Of a stretch of 64,000 nt of DNA, positions 34,886 through 45,386 are shown in pieces. Source of the stretch: Bdellovibrio svalbardensis (lineage in GTDB: Bacteria > Bdellovibrionota > Bdellovibrionia > Bdellovibrionales > Bdellovibrionaceae); contig NZ_JANRMI010000002.1 in NCBI RefSeq assembly GCF_029531655.1, positions 930,001 to 994,000 of the forward strand. The letters run 5' to 3'. The notes beneath the pieces are model-generated. The model was not told where the DNA came from, did no database searches, and saw nothing but the letters and a program-made list of their open reading frames with translations. The first letter of the stretch is position 1. Each line of letters begins with the position of its first letter. Made by a program: the position numbers and the translations under genes.

Positions 34886-35686
34886 GTGAAAACCACGGGG
34901 ATTATTCTTCATTCCGGCCTTCTGGCATTTTTGATCGGGATTAGCTTTGCTTTGCCTTCGACGGCACAGGCACAATTATTGACCCCATCTTCTTCAGACC
35001 AGAAACATTATTTAATCGCGCAATCTGAGCCCGACGAGGCTTACGATCCATTTTCTGACTACAGTGAGTTCGACGAGGATTCTGACGAAGAAGCCGACGT
35101 GAATTTCTTCCGCAATGGTCGCTTTCTAACTGTAGGCATCGCGGCGGGATATCGTGGCTTTACCGGCAACTTCGCAGATCAATATTCGGCTGCTCCTGAT
35201 TTTGGATTGTATCTGACTTACTTCTTCGATCTTCGCCTGGCAATGTCTTTGGGTTTCCAAACAGGCGATCACAACGTGAAGTTCACTGCCAACGACAAGG
35301 CTGTCACCTATTCAGGAAATGTCTCGATCACATCCATTAACTTTGACTTAAAGTACTACATGAACACTCAAAATGTGACTCGCGGCCTTGCCGATCTGAA
35401 TCCATATATCTTGGGTGGTCTTGGACAATTCTACCGAACTTATACCTTGTCAGGTCTTGATGGCTACAGCCGTGACTCTACCATGGGGTTTGATATCGGA
35501 GCCGGCCTGGAGATCCCTTTGATGCGCAAGAAAGCCTTTTTGGGCATTCAAGGCACCTATCACTATGTGAATTTCTCTGATGAAAACAAGACCCGCGTTT
35601 CAAATGGCGGTGGCACAGATGTTCTGGATAAGCCACTCTCTGGCGATATGTATGATGTGCTCTTCATCCTTGGGATGAATTTCTAA
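34886..35686 (+). CDS. Outer-membrane beta-barrel protein
   Basis: A 266-residue exported protein: signal peptide (residues 1-30, TAQA), an acidic linker ('SEPDEAYDPFSDYSEFDEDS', residues 47-68), and alternating beta strands from about residue 75 ('LTVGIAAGYRGFTGNF', 'FGLYLTYFFDLRLAMSLGF', 'MGFDIGAGLEIPLMRKKAFL') ending in 'MYDVLFILGMNF' with the C-terminal aromatic F of outer-membrane barrels. An eight-strand barrel is likely. The start is GTG with AGAGGGGGA. Function unknown; surface structure or porin-like. A palindrome and terminator follow. Confidence 0.82.
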   Translation: MKTTGIILHSGLLAFLIGISFALPSTAQAQLLTPSSSDQKHYLIAQSEPDEAYDPFSDYSEFDEDSDEEADVNFFRNGRFLTVGIAAGYRGFTGNFADQYSAAPDFGLYLTYFFDLRLAMSLGFQTGDHNVKFTANDKAVTYSGNVSITSINFDLKYYMNTQNVTRGLADLNPYILGGLGQFYRTYTLSGLDGYSRDSTMGFDIGAGLEIPLMRKKAFLGIQGTYHYVNFSDENKTRVSNGGGTDVLDKPLSGDMYDVLFILGMNF

Positions 35687-35705
35687 AAAGAATAAAATAG
35701 ACCCT

Positions 35706-35724
35706 ACTCCGGTGAAGCCGGAGT
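35706..35724. repeat. Dispersed palindrome family C, copy 1
   Basis: Arms ACTCCGG and CCGGAGT around TGAAG. Related copies with the same arms lie at 56246-56264 and 56275-56300. Located after the beta-barrel gene. Confidence 0.72.
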
Positions 35725-35741
35725 GCCAGCAAGCTAAATTT

Positions 35742-35769
35742 AAAGACCATCCGGAAGGATGGTCTTTTT
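35742..35769. terminator. Rho-independent terminator
   Basis: Arms AAAGACCATCC and GGATGGTCTTT with a GGAA loop, followed by TT. Ends the beta-barrel transcript and, from the other strand, the convergent transporter operon. Confidence 0.92.
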
Positions 35770-35773
35770 CGTT

Positions 35774-37135
35774 TTAGAATAAGCTCAAGACTTGTAGAAC
35801 AAACCCCAGTCCAATAATTGCCGGAGCAACCCACTTCAAAACAAAGATCCAATGCGGATACATGGAGTAGCTAACGAACTTATCCTTATCGATGAAACTG
35901 ACTTCTTTTTCTTTCTCGGAAGTTCCCTTATAGAAAGCCAACAAAATCGCCAACGCCACCAAAGGCAAGAACCAGTTGATTAAAAGAGAATCCAACGACT
36001 CAATCAAAGATCGCCCACCCACACGGACGGCTTTAAGAACAGAACTGGACAGCGCAGGGAGTATCGCCAACAACAGGGCCACAAGCCCCGAATACCAAGT
36101 GGCGCGCACCCGTCCGATATTTTTCTTGGTATCAACAAAATTGGAAACAACAACTTCCAGCAAACCAATACTGGCATTCAACGCCGCCATGTAAAGACAG
36201 ACAAAGAAGGCCAAACCAAATAAGGTCCCGCCGTGAATCCCTAATAAATACCGCGGCAAAACTTCAAACATCAATGCCGGGTCCGTCAGAGGCACATTGG
36301 AAGCCTGAAAGGCCACTGGAAAGATCATCATGACCGCCACCAGGGAAATCAAGCTGTCGACCAAGGCCACGCGGAAACCCGCAGTCGGAACATGGTCTTC
36401 ATCACGCATATAAGAGCCGTAAGTCACCATCGTTCCGAAACCCAAAGACAAAGTGAAGAACACATGCCCCAAAGCATGATTCAAAGAAGACATCGTCAAT
36501 TTTGAGAAATCTGGATAGAAAAGAAACCGCACCACTTCAGGAGTTGAAGGCAAAGAAAAAGACTTCACCAAAAGCACAATCACCAGAGCCGCAAACAAAG
36601 GCATCATATAACTGATCCAACGCTCGAGACCTTCCTGAACACCTTTTACAACCACCACAACGGTGATCAAGATGTGAGCGCTGGCAAGCATAAGCTGCAA
36701 CCAGCCATTACCCATCAACGCTGCCAAATTTGTTTTACTGGAAGCACTTTCGTAATCAGAAAATAAAGAGACAAAAAATTGGGTCATAAAATGCAAAACC
36801 CAACCACTAATCACGGCATAGTAAGAAAAAACAACGATGGTCAGAATTACCGCCAGACGCCCAGCCCATTTAAATCCCGTATTGGATTTCTGCGCCATCT
36901 GCTGAGTCGCCACCATCACCGACTTCCGTGTATTCTTGCCTAGCATCAACTCAGCAATCAACATCGGAGCCCCAATAGCCAATGCCATAAAAACATAGAG
37001 GAGGATAAAAGCTCCTCCTCCATTTTCACCCACGACATAAGGGAATCGCCAAAGATTTCCAAGACCACAGGCAGAGCCAATGGCCAAAAGATAAAATCCA
37101 AAGCGTGTTCGCCAAGCGCCGCGTTTTGCTGCCAC
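35774..37135 (-). CDS. Sodium-dependent transporter of the SNF (neurotransmitter:sodium symporter) family
   Basis: A 453-residue inner-membrane protein with the family opening 'FGFYLLAIGSACGLGNLWRF' (sodium-site residues in helix 1), 'YVVGENGGGAFILLYVF' and 'GAPMLIAELMLGKNTRKS'. About 12 hydrophobic segments are visible. It should couple sodium influx to uptake of an amino acid or related compound; substrate not determinable. The start is GTG, sharing one base with the der TAG, so it is the last gene of the iscS-mnmA-mtaB-rnc-era-der operon, an unusual companion for tRNA and ribosome genes. Confidence 0.9.
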   Translation of the reverse strand: MAAKRGAWRTRFGFYLLAIGSACGLGNLWRFPYVVGENGGGAFILLYVFMALAIGAPMLIAELMLGKNTRKSVMVATQQMAQKSNTGFKWAGRLAVILTIVVFSYYAVISGWVLHFMTQFFVSLFSDYESASSKTNLAALMGNGWLQLMLASAHILITVVVVVKGVQEGLERWISYMMPLFAALVIVLLVKSFSLPSTPEVVRFLFYPDFSKLTMSSLNHALGHVFFTLSLGFGTMVTYGSYMRDEDHVPTAGFRVALVDSLISLVAVMMIFPVAFQASNVPLTDPALMFEVLPRYLLGIHGGTLFGLAFFVCLYMAALNASIGLLEVVVSNFVDTKKNIGRVRATWYSGLVALLLAILPALSSSVLKAVRVGGRSLIESLDSLLINWFLPLVALAILLAFYKGTSEKEKEVSFIDKDKFVSYSMYPHWIFVLKWVAPAIIGLGFVLQVLSLF

Positions 37136-38475
37136 TACTCGCCACCCTTACGTGACTTCATACAGAAGATACGAATTGGCAGACCGTGAAGGTCCCAACG
37201 TTCCTTGATGTTTTTCACCAGGAATCTTCGGTAAGAATTCGTCACTCCATCAGGATGATTCGCAAACGCAATAAACGCAGGCGGCTTCTGATAAGTTTGA
37301 GTCACATAATAGAACTTCACATTGTTAGTTCCATAAACTGGTGCCGGAGCTTTACGAATAGTCTCAAAGAAGAAGTCATTCAACTCAGACGTTGGAACAC
37401 GGAAGTTAATCTGATCTGTCACCTTTTCGATGGTTTCAAACAAATCCTCGATACCATTTCCAGTTTTAGCACTTGTGAAAACCACATGAACGTCTTTAAA
37501 GAAATGGAATACGCGCTCTACTTGTTCACGGAAGGTCTTGCGATACTCAGGAACCTCTTTATTACCAAGGTCTGATTTATTCGCAACAACGATCACGCCT
37601 TTATGATCTTCCAGAATAGACTGCATGATACGCGCATCTTGATCTGTGGGACCGATCGTACCATCAACCATAAGCAAAACGATATCAGAACGTCGAAGGG
37701 CCTCGTGGGATTTAAACGCAGAAATGATCTCAAGATCCTCTTCACGCTTCGCAGATTTACGCAAACCTGCTGTATCCACCAAGGTGTATTTTCTGCCGTT
37801 ATAAACAAACGGGGAATCCACAGAGTCAATGGTCGTACCAGCAACATCAGAAACCAGCATGCGGTTGACACCCAAAAGCAGGTTGCAGATAGAACTCTTA
37901 CCAACGTTAGGTTTACCAACGATCGTAATGTTCATACCTTCCTTAACAGTGCCCGGATTTTCAGGAATATTTTTAGTGATCCATTCAATGATATCACCGA
38001 CGCCACGGCGTTGTTCAAATGACGCCGAAACGATATCCACACCAAACTCATAGAAGTCCGCTTTCGCGATTTCTTCCTCTTGCGCCTTATCAACTTTATT
38101 GATCACCAGCAAGAATGGTTTTCCCGCCTGTTTGGCAACACGGATGATATCGCGATCTTCTGGAACCAGTCCCACACGACCATCCATAACGGCAACGATC
38201 AAGTCCACAGAGTGCAAGAACTCAGTCACTTGCTCTTTGATAAGCTTAGAGAACAAGTCTCCAGCTTCTGTGATACCACCGGTATCAATCAGGTCAAATT
38301 GCTTGCCCCAGATATCAACAGGCTCAATGATAATATCGCGAGTCACTCCAGCCTGGTCTTTAACCACAGCTTTACGAGTCTCAGTAACAATATTAAACAG
38401 TGTCGATTTTCCTACGTTGGGACGACCGATAATCGCCACCTTCGAGGCAAAATCAGTCTTCGGATTCAACGACAT
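37135..38475 (-). CDS. der: Ribosome biogenesis GTPase Der (EngA)
   Basis: A 446-residue protein with two tandem GTPase domains, each with full G motifs: 'GRPNVGKSTLFNIV' and 'LIDTGG' in the first, 'GKPNVGKSSICNLL' and 'LVDTAGL' in the second, followed by a KH-like C-terminal domain. This is the double-GTPase Der needed for 50S maturation. Overlaps era by 23 bases upstream. Confidence 0.96.
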   Translation of the reverse strand: MSLNPKTDFASKVAIIGRPNVGKSTLFNIVTETRKAVVKDQAGVTRDIIIEPVDIWGKQFDLIDTGGITEAGDLFSKLIKEQVTEFLHSVDLIVAVMDGRVGLVPEDRDIIRVAKQAGKPFLLVINKVDKAQEEEIAKADFYEFGVDIVSASFEQRRGVGDIIEWITKNIPENPGTVKEGMNITIVGKPNVGKSSICNLLLGVNRMLVSDVAGTTIDSVDSPFVYNGRKYTLVDTAGLRKSAKREEDLEIISAFKSHEALRRSDIVLLMVDGTIGPTDQDARIMQSILEDHKGVIVVANKSDLGNKEVPEYRKTFREQVERVFHFFKDVHVVFTSAKTGNGIEDLFETIEKVTDQINFRVPTSELNDFFFETIRKAPAPVYGTNNVKFYYVTQTYQKPPAFIAFANHPDGVTNSYRRFLVKNIKERWDLHGLPIRIFCMKSRKGGE

Positions 38476-39361
38476 AACCCAACTCCTTCATCATTCTCTT
38501 ATTGCCAAACCATTCTGGTTTCGCAGTTACATTTAGATCTAAAAACACTTTTTCATCCATCAGCTTTTCAAGCTCTTTACGAGCGTCCATGCCGATTTTT
38601 TTAATTACGCTGGCACCTTTACCAATAACGATAGGCTTATGGCTTTCGCGAGAGACGATAATCTCTGCGTAGATTTTTGGTAAAGCGGCGTTTTCATCAA
38701 ATTTTATGATACGCACAGCAATGTTGTATGGAAGTTCATGATGAAGGTTTTCAAAACACTTTTCACGAATGATCTCAGCGGCCATTTCACGAACATTTTC
38801 GTTCGTGAACAGTTCCGTATCATACAAAGGTGCTGGTGAGGCTGGCATCAACTCCAGAAACTCAATCAACATGGCTTCACGCTCTTCAGCATCGCCCGCA
38901 TAAGCCGTTGCAGAAATCGACATCGACTTGCCACCACGATCTTCGATCATCTTACGAAGAATCATCACACGGTGAGCTTTTTCCTCTATGTCAGTCTTGG
39001 TGATCACACCGATCCAGGGTTTTCCGCTTTTAGACACAAGATCCAAAACCTTTTCAGCGTCCTCTGGTTTTTGTTCATCCACCGGGATGATCGCAAGCAA
39101 AGCATCTGAGCTATTGATAACGTCATGGGCTTCTTGCGCCAGGAATCCATTAAGACCTGAATCAGACTTGATCAAACCTGGGGCATCAACGAAAACCACT
39201 TGGCCCTTGTCTGTACTCCAAATACCCAAAATACGACGGCGAGTTGTCTGCGGTTTCGCAGAAACGATCGACACCTTTTCATCAACAAGAAAGTTCATCA
39301 AGGTGCTCTTCCCTGCGTTCGGTTGCCCGATCAATCCTAAAAATCCAGCTTTGTAACTCAT
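38453..39361 (-). CDS. era: GTPase Era
   Basis: A 302-residue Era with G1 'GQPNAGKSTLMNFL', G3 'FVDAPGLIK' and the G4-type 'ITKTD', followed by the KH domain 'KGASVIKKIGMDARKELEKL'. Era binds 16S rRNA and helps 30S assembly. The ATG overlaps the rnc TGA (ATGA) and its 3' end overlaps der by 23 bases. Confidence 0.96.
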   Translation of the reverse strand: MSYKAGFLGLIGQPNAGKSTLMNFLVDEKVSIVSAKPQTTRRRILGIWSTDKGQVVFVDAPGLIKSDSGLNGFLAQEAHDVINSSDALLAIIPVDEQKPEDAEKVLDLVSKSGKPWIGVITKTDIEEKAHRVMILRKMIEDRGGKSMSISATAYAGDAEEREAMLIEFLELMPASPAPLYDTELFTNENVREMAAEIIREKCFENLHHELPYNIAVRIIKFDENAALPKIYAEIIVSRESHKPIVIGKGASVIKKIGMDARKELEKLMDEKVFLDLNVTAKPEWFGNKRMMKELGYVVESED

Positions 39362-40050
39362 ATCTGTGTCTCCTTAAACTTGTTCTCGAGGGCGCATTTT
39401 GCCGCAAATTGTTCGGCGTTTTTCTTACTTCGTCCCCGCCCCTGGGCCCAGACCTCTTCTTTTACTTTTACACACACCAAAAATTCTCTGTCATGTGGAG
39501 GTCCTTCTTCCGCGAGAACTTCATACTTCGGCGTTTCTTTCATCGCCTTCTGCACCAACTCTTGCAGACGCGTTTTATAATCTCTTTCAAAATCTTCCTG
39601 ACCGCAGACTTTTTCACACAAAGGCAAAAACTCTCTGCGGATAAAATCTTTGGCCACTTCAAATCCGCCATCCAGGTAAACAGCGCCCACAATCGCTTCC
39701 AAAGAAGAAGCCAGTAGACGCGGCTTCAAGGCTCCACCCGTTTGCGCTTCACCTTTACCCAACTGCAGAAGCTTATTCAGCTCCATCTCCCGCGCCAATT
39801 CGAAAAGAACTTCTTCATTCACGATACTGGCGCGCTTTTTAGACAGACCGCCCTCAGTGTCCGCCGGGAACTTCTCGTACAAAAACTCCCCGACCACTAA
39901 ATCCAAAACCGCATCACCCAAAAACTCCAGTTTCTCGTTATGCTCGATGGAATTTTTCAACTCATTTGCATAACTCTTGTGGGTCAATGCTCTTGCCAAA
40001 ATGGCGTTGTTTTTAAATCTATATTTAAGTCTCTTCTCTAACTCTGTCAT
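39358..40050 (-). CDS. rnc: Ribonuclease III
   Basis: A 230-residue RNase III: catalytic signature 'HNEKLEFLGDAVLDLVVGEF' with the metal-binding E and D residues, second catalytic segment 'LEAIVGAVYLDGG', and a C-terminal dsRNA-binding domain from about residue 158 ('DYKTRLQELVQKAMK...KKNAEQFAAKCALE'). Processes rRNA precursors and double-stranded RNA. Joined by ATGA overlaps to mtaB (upstream) and era. Confidence 0.96.
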   Translation of the reverse strand: MTELEKRLKYRFKNNAILARALTHKSYANELKNSIEHNEKLEFLGDAVLDLVVGEFLYEKFPADTEGGLSKKRASIVNEEVLFELAREMELNKLLQLGKGEAQTGGALKPRLLASSLEAIVGAVYLDGGFEVAKDFIRREFLPLCEKVCGQEDFERDYKTRLQELVQKAMKETPKYEVLAEEGPPHDREFLVCVKVKEEVWAQGRGRSKKNAEQFAAKCALENKFKETQI

Positions 40051-41438
40051 GTGAGCACCTCATCAGCCAAAATTTCGCCAATCAGATGGCCTTCCATATG
40101 GGCCTTGTTAGAGTGATCATATCCCGTGATCTGGACATCCACTTCCTGACCTGCCCAATGATCAACGAAACTTTCCGCTCCGGCGATACTGACTGGCCAG
40201 TAGTCATGACTCAAACCCTGTCCGCCTTTGGCAGCGTTCTTCAACACCAGAACCTTTTTGATGGTCCCAATTTGAAGTTTGGCCTGTTCTTCGTAACGAG
40301 CAATGCTGAGCTCGCGAAGTTTTGCTGCACGCTCTGCTCGCACGTGAGGATAAACAGAAACTTCCATTGCTGCCGCCCGCGTGCCACTGCGCTCGCTATA
40401 AGGGAAGACATGCAGCTTCGTCCATGGAAGAGCTTTTAGAGTCTCATAAGTGTCTTGGAATTGCTCTTCAGTTTCCGTCGGGAATCCAGTGATAACATCC
40501 ATCCCGACGAAAGAATTGGGAACGCGCTCTGAAATCGCAATCAGGGACTTTTTAACGTCTTCCTGAGTGTATTTGCGCTTCATATGGAAAAGGACATCCG
40601 TATTGGCACTTTGAATGCTCATATGGAAATGCGGGCAAAGACGAGGATCCTTATAAAGATCCAAGAGTCTTTCGGAAACTTCAACTGGCTCCAAAGAAGA
40701 CAACCTAAATCGAGGCATTTTCGTGCGCGCGAGAAGATTTTCAATCAAATCTTCCATCACCATTTTCTTGCCGTTGATTTCATCTTCGTAGTCACCAATA
40801 TGAACACCCGTAAGGACGACTTCGCGAGAACCGTCGGCATAAAGATCATTAATACGCTGAACCAAGTCAGCAATTGCAATACTGCGACTCTTGCCGCGGG
40901 CATAAGGAATAATGCAGTAAGTGCAGAAGCTGTTGCAGCCGTCTTGAATTTTTAAGAAAGTGCGAGTGTGGTGTTTCTCAACTCCGCCACCCATTTCCAA
41001 ATCTTCTTTTTTGAAGATATTCGATTTAAATACTTTTTCAGTCAGCTCCCCGCGGAAATGTTTATTCAACAAATCTGGCAAAGAACCTTTATGGGAATTC
41101 GCAACAATAAGATCTGCGCCGGGAAGGTTTGAGAAAGAACCTGTATCAACTTGAGCAGCACAACCGGTCACCACGATCGTACAGAAAGGATCTTTCACTT
41201 TCAGGCGGCGGATATAGCGAACAGCTTCTTTGGTGGCTTCAGCCGTCACTGCGCAGGTATTGAGAACGTGAATGCGTGCATCCTTATCACCCCTAACAAC
41301 GGGAGCAAAACCATTCGCATTCAGATTCTTTTGGATGAGGCCGGCATCGTAAGTATTCACCTTACAACCAAAAGTATGAACCTGATATTTGGTGTTAGTT
41401 ACAGCCACACCTTTGGTGTGAGTTACAGTGTGATCCAT
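40047..41438 (-). CDS. mtaB: tRNA t6A37 methylthiotransferase MtaB
   Basis: A 463-residue radical-SAM methylthiotransferase. UPF0004 domain first ('[19 protein letters not shown]', Cys of the first Fe-S cluster), radical SAM motif C-x3-C-x2-C in '[18 protein letters not shown]', then a TRAM-like end. The 'FGCKVN' form and 'GCNSFCTYC' mark the MtaB rather than MiaB branch. It adds a methylthio group to t6A37. The N-terminus carries an eight-residue tandem repeat (VTHTKGVA / VTNTKYQV) from a 24-bp duplication. It overlaps mnmA by 16 bases. Confidence 0.92.
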   Translation of the reverse strand: MDHTVTHTKGVAVTNTKYQVHTFGCKVNTYDAGLIQKNLNANGFAPVVRGDKDARIHVLNTCAVTAEATKEAVRYIRRLKVKDPFCTIVVTGCAAQVDTGSFSNLPGADLIVANSHKGSLPDLLNKHFRGELTEKVFKSNIFKKEDLEMGGGVEKHHTRTFLKIQDGCNSFCTYCIIPYARGKSRSIAIADLVQRINDLYADGSREVVLTGVHIGDYEDEINGKKMVMEDLIENLLARTKMPRFRLSSLEPVEVSERLLDLYKDPRLCPHFHMSIQSANTDVLFHMKRKYTQEDVKKSLIAISERVPNSFVGMDVITGFPTETEEQFQDTYETLKALPWTKLHVFPYSERSGTRAAAMEVSVYPHVRAERAAKLRELSIARYEEQAKLQIGTIKKVLVLKNAAKGGQGLSHDYWPVSIAGAESFVDHWAGQEVDVQITGYDHSNKAHMEGHLIGEILADEVLT

Positions 41439-42505
41439 CCGCCCCCCACAAGTTCACGTTCGCGATAGAAGACGGCTGCTTGACCAGGAGTCACCGCTCT
41501 TTGAGGCTCTGTGAATTTCAGCTTAAAGCCGGTGTCTGTTTTAAAGACCTGAGCTTGAGAGCCTTTGTGCTGATAACGAATTTTAACATTCATCACTTCG
41601 CCATCTTGAATTGCACTCAATAGTTTTGGATCCACGACATCCACTTCGCTGGCGAACAGATACTGCTCATCACCCACCCAAACGGTGTTGTCGGCCGCAT
41701 CGATTTTAATTACGAAGAGCTTTTCATGATGATCCATACCCAACCCCTTACTTTGACCGTAAGTGTAGTTATGAATACCTTCATGCTTCGCCATCACTTC
41801 GCCGGAAGGATAGCGCTTCAAAAGACCTTTCTTGGAATCCAAAACAGTCTTGGAAACCTGGCCTTTGATAAAATTTTGATAACCTTGGTTACCCACAAAG
41901 CAAATACCTTGCGAGTCTTTTTTACGAGCTGTCACCAAACCCATTTTTTCAGAGTACTCACGCACCTGGGGTTTCTTCATGTCACCAATCGGGAACAAAA
42001 GTTTAGGCACCAATTCAGGATCAATAGTAAATAAGAAATAAGTCTGATCTTTCCAGTCATCGGTCGACGTATGGATAGATGATTTACCAGCAGCATCCGT
42101 TACGATCTTCGCGTAGTGACCGGTTGCCAGGTAATCGCACTCAAGCTCTTTCATCTTTCTAACAAGATGATCAAATTTTAAATAGGTGTTGCAGTTTACA
42201 CAAGGGAGCGGAGTCTGCCCCTCAAGGTAAGCTTTCAAGAAAGGATCGATAACTGCCTGGCGGAACTTTGCCTCACAGTTCAATACGTAAAACGGAATCC
42301 CCAAACGATCCGCCACCGCCCGAGCATCATCAACGTCGATACTTGAACAGCAGGTGCCATTACCTTCCTCGATATCACAAGAGGTGTAATCCCAGACTTG
42401 CATCGTGGCACCAATAACTTCATACCCCTGTTCGACCAAGAGCGCAGCCGCGGCAGAACTGTCCACGCCTCCGCTCATAGCAACAAGGACTCTTCCTTTA
42501 GACAT
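41423..42505 (-). CDS. mnmA: tRNA-specific 2-thiouridylase MnmA
   Basis: A 360-residue MnmA. PP-loop '[16 protein letters not shown]' at the N-terminus, catalytic Cys in '[16 protein letters not shown]', second Cys in '[14 protein letters not shown]'. Uses sulfur from a cysteine desulfurase to make s2U34 in tRNA Lys, Glu and Gln. I start at the ATG at 42505, with AAGGAG upstream. It overlaps iscS by eight bases, which fits the sulfur relay: the desulfurase directly precedes the thiolase. Confidence 0.95.
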   Translation of the reverse strand: MSKGRVLVAMSGGVDSSAAAALLVEQGYEVIGATMQVWDYTSCDIEEGNGTCCSSIDVDDARAVADRLGIPFYVLNCEAKFRQAVIDPFLKAYLEGQTPLPCVNCNTYLKFDHLVRKMKELECDYLATGHYAKIVTDAAGKSSIHTSTDDWKDQTYFLFTIDPELVPKLLFPIGDMKKPQVREYSEKMGLVTARKKDSQGICFVGNQGYQNFIKGQVSKTVLDSKKGLLKRYPSGEVMAKHEGIHNYTYGQSKGLGMDHHEKLFVIKIDAADNTVWVGDEQYLFASEVDVVDPKLLSAIQDGEVMNVKIRYQHKGSQAQVFKTDTGFKLKFTEPQRAVTPGQAAVFYRERELVGGGWITL

Positions 42506-43715
42506 GCAAAGAATCTCCTTCGTCATCTTTTAATGACCGCAACCGTGCGACCACTGCTTTTAAAGTTTCAACAAAACTATCAACTTGCTCGAGTGTCGTG
42601 TCCCAGCCCAGACTTACACGCAAACTGTTTTGCGCTTCATCACGAGTCAAACCCATCGCCAACAACACCGGACTGGGCTCCGGATTTCCACTGGAGCATG
42701 CCGCCCCTGTACTGACGGCGTATCCCTTGATATCCATCGACATCAACATGGTCTCCCCGTCGACTCCCAACAAAACCAATGAACTTGTGTTTGGCAAACG
42801 AGGGCTCTCCCCCGCTGTCACAGTGACATCAGCGATTTCACTCACAAGACGCTTTTCCATATGATCGCGAAGTGCGCGAACTGTGCGCGCTTTGTCTTCA
42901 ATCATCGAAACGCGTTTAGCAACTACGCCCAAACAACCAATACCCATGGTGTTTTCAGTTCCACCACGGCGATGGCGCTCTTGCGCTCCTCCGTGAATTA
43001 ACGGACTGAAGTTCGAGCCTTTTCGAGAATATAAAAATCCGCTGCCTTTAATCGAATAAAATTTATGACCCGAGAAAGATGCGAAATCGACACCCAACTC
43101 ATGCAGATTCACAGGGACTTTTCCGAAAGCCTGCACGGCATCTGTATGAAAGAGCGCACCTTTCGCATGTGCCATCTCTGCCATTTGTTTGATCGGAAAA
43201 AGAGTTCCAGTTTCATTATTTGCGAACATCACAGAAACCAAGGCCGTTTCTTCAGTCAGATGCTCTTCATAGAATTTTAAATCAATCTCCCCTTTGCGAT
43301 TCACAGGAATCACATCCACGCGAACACCCAAGGATTTCATATGCATCATGGTTTTGAACACGGCAGGATGTTCCACCGCCGAGCACATATAATGCGTGCG
43401 ACGACGTTGTTCTGCGGGAAGAAACTGTGCTGATTGATTGTGTTCGAAAACGCCTTTGATCACTGTGTTGTTCGCTTCACTGCCACCGACTGTGAAGATG
43501 ATTTCCAAAGAACTTGCACCCACTGCATCTGCAACAGCTTTGCGGGCATCTCTGATAATGTTTTTTGGTTGTCGGCCGGCCCAGTGAATAGAACTGGCAT
43601 TGCCCCACGCTTCCGCAAACTCAGGAAGAGCTGCGAGAACTTCTTTGCACACAGGAGTCGTGGCATTGTGGTCAAAATAGGTGTGAGTGTTTGCGTGGGC
43701 CTTGGTCTGAATCAT
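42498..43715 (-). CDS. iscS: Cysteine desulfurase (IscS/NifS type)
   Basis: A 405-residue PLP enzyme. '[15 protein letters not shown]' opening, '[18 protein letters not shown]' with the PLP Lys, and '[15 protein letters not shown]' with the catalytic Cys on a long IscS-type loop. Releases sulfur from cysteine as persulfide. The ATG at 43715 with AGGGTG upstream is preferred over a GTG at 43727. First gene of the operon that continues with mnmA, mtaB, rnc, era and der; probably serves tRNA thiolation and Fe-S supply. Could also hand sulfur to SufE at 16603. Confidence 0.93.
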   Translation of the reverse strand: MIQTKAHANTHTYFDHNATTPVCKEVLAALPEFAEAWGNASSIHWAGRQPKNIIRDARKAVADAVGASSLEIIFTVGGSEANNTVIKGVFEHNQSAQFLPAEQRRRTHYMCSAVEHPAVFKTMMHMKSLGVRVDVIPVNRKGEIDLKFYEEHLTEETALVSVMFANNETGTLFPIKQMAEMAHAKGALFHTDAVQAFGKVPVNLHELGVDFASFSGHKFYSIKGSGFLYSRKGSNFSPLIHGGAQERHRRGGTENTMGIGCLGVVAKRVSMIEDKARTVRALRDHMEKRLVSEIADVTVTAGESPRLPNTSSLVLLGVDGETMLMSMDIKGYAVSTGAACSSGNPEPSPVLLAMGLTRDEAQNSLRVSLGWDTTLEQVDSFVETLKAVVARLRSLKDDEGDSLHV

Positions 43716-43925
43716 AAGTTGGCGCACCCTAGCATATTTCTTAAATGTTTGAAACCTCTAAGAGTTTTAGGAGTTTTCAGGGTGTTCACTGCGTTAGCAA
43801 AGCTGCAAAAAATACAAGCATTATGTAACACTAATAACCCCGAATCCCCTTAAAACTCCTTCTTTTTAAGGCCTTTTCCTAGACCCAGACTCAGGTTTTC
43901 AGGGCAAAAGCCGATAGGACAAGGG

Positions 43926-45362
43926 ATGAGTCAACACGCTTGGTTTGAACATTTTAAAGAGAAACTACAAGGACTTACGGGTGCTTTTGAACAAAGCGGC
44001 ACCTTCATGAGCCTTCTTGGTTTCGCCCTTAAAGAGAAGCACCTCAGTTCTGAGGACTATCTCAAATGGGCTATGACTCATTATCGCCTTCCTTTCCTTC
44101 AGGCGAAATTTTTTACAGAAACCCCTCCTTCTCCAGAGATGTTTAACAAGTGGGCGACTCATTATCCATGGTCTGTGGAGTGTTTGCCCGTTGCTGAGTG
44201 GGATGGTTCTTTGATCGTAGCCTGCATTCAACCGCCGCAGGATTTTCCTTCTTTTCCGCAAAGCATTCTGGTTCTCGCCTCTTTGGAGTGCATGGAGCAG
44301 ACTTGGAAAAAGTATCATCCAGAGCTTGCGAAACCTGTTGTTGCTGTAGCGGCAACTCCAGCTGCTGAGGAAGTCCCTGAGGGAATCGATCTTTCTGTTG
44401 TGACTCCAGGAAAGAAATCCAGCGACTCATTCTCATTTGATGATCTCAATGTGAATGAAGAGGTTGCAGAGGTTATTGTTTCCGATGAAGAAAAAGAATC
44501 TCCACTGGAAGGTCTTTTTGAAGGCCTCACCGTTACTAAACTTGAAGCTTTGACTCCTCCAAGCACCACAGGACTTATTAAAACAGATTCTGTTGTTGTT
44601 GAAGTTGCGGCAGACACCAAAGTTCCAACTTCAACACTGACCTCCATTCCGACTGCTGGTTCACCGCTCGTGACTCTAAAATCCACCGAAGCGGCAACTA
44701 CTATTGCGCCAATGCCTGTTGCAGCAACTCCTAAACCGGACATTCCTGCTCCTCCGCAAAAAACGGAACCGGTCGTTGCGGCCTCAGCAACAACACCTCC
44801 TCCGCCTATTGAAGACAGCTTCAGCAATAAGCCTATTCCTTTGGTTCCAAGACCTGCAGGAGTTGCTAAACCCACTTTAAACCCAGTGGCCAATGGAACT
44901 TTCTCATTGGATAAACTCAAAAAGAAAAACACGACGCTTTTGACGGAACGTGTGAAAACAACTTTGAGTGAGATGAAAACGCACTTTGAAAAATCCATGA
45001 TTTTGACTCTTGATGATTTGGAAACTCAAGCCACTGCATTTGCATGGGATGAGAACTTCAAAGGAATGAAGGACACCTCTGTTCGCGTTCCATTGAAAAC
45101 TCCGAGTATCTTCAATATCGTTGCCGCGACTTCCAAACCTTTCCACGGTTATGTGTCTTTAAATGAAATCAATGAGAAATTCTTTGAAGATTGGAACCAA
45201 GGCCGCATTCCTGATCATGTCACGATCGCGCCTATTCTTATCAATGATAAGCTTGTTGGCATGCTGGTCGGCTTTGCTGAAAAAGCCGCTTACAACAGAA
45301 CCTCTTTGAATCTTGTAGAAAAGCTCTCTACAGAATTCGTCAAAGGCCTGCAGGCCGCGTAA
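43926..45362 (+). CDS. MshEN-like domain protein with a low-complexity linker
   Basis: A 478-residue cytoplasmic protein of unknown function. Residues 20-140 resemble the MshEN domain found at the N-terminus of type II secretion/pilus ATPases ('YRLPFLQAKFF', 'WSVECLPVAEWDGSLIVACI', 'PQSILVLASLECMEQTWKKY'), which in some proteins binds c-di-GMP. A long Pro/Ala/Thr/Val-rich low-complexity region follows (about 140-320), then a folded C-terminal domain ('TTLLTERVKTTLSEMKTHFE' to 'LSTEFVKGLQAA'), possibly GAF-like. No ATPase motifs. Divergent from the iscS operon. MshEN assignment is by eye. Confidence 0.6.
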   Translation: MSQHAWFEHFKEKLQGLTGAFEQSGTFMSLLGFALKEKHLSSEDYLKWAMTHYRLPFLQAKFFTETPPSPEMFNKWATHYPWSVECLPVAEWDGSLIVACIQPPQDFPSFPQSILVLASLECMEQTWKKYHPELAKPVVAVAATPAAEEVPEGIDLSVVTPGKKSSDSFSFDDLNVNEEVAEVIVSDEEKESPLEGLFEGLTVTKLEALTPPSTTGLIKTDSVVVEVAADTKVPTSTLTSIPTAGSPLVTLKSTEAATTIAPMPVAATPKPDIPAPPQKTEPVVAASATTPPPPIEDSFSNKPIPLVPRPAGVAKPTLNPVANGTFSLDKLKKKNTTLLTERVKTTLSEMKTHFEKSMILTLDDLETQATAFAWDENFKGMKDTSVRVPLKTPSIFNIVAATSKPFHGYVSLNEINEKFFEDWNQGRIPDHVTIAPILINDKLVGMLVGFAEKAAYNRTSLNLVEKLSTEFVKGLQAA

Positions 45363-45386
45363 TCAAGACTCTTTGAATTTATTTGC

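Noticed and set aside
38080-38604. 174-residue plus-strand ORF over der/era
   Set aside because: Shadow of two well-supported GTPase genes on the minus strand.
44315-44998. 227-residue minus-strand ORF
   Set aside because: Long only because the plus-strand protein at 43926-45362 has a low-complexity Pro/Ala/Thr/Val region; it has no SD or recognisable domain.
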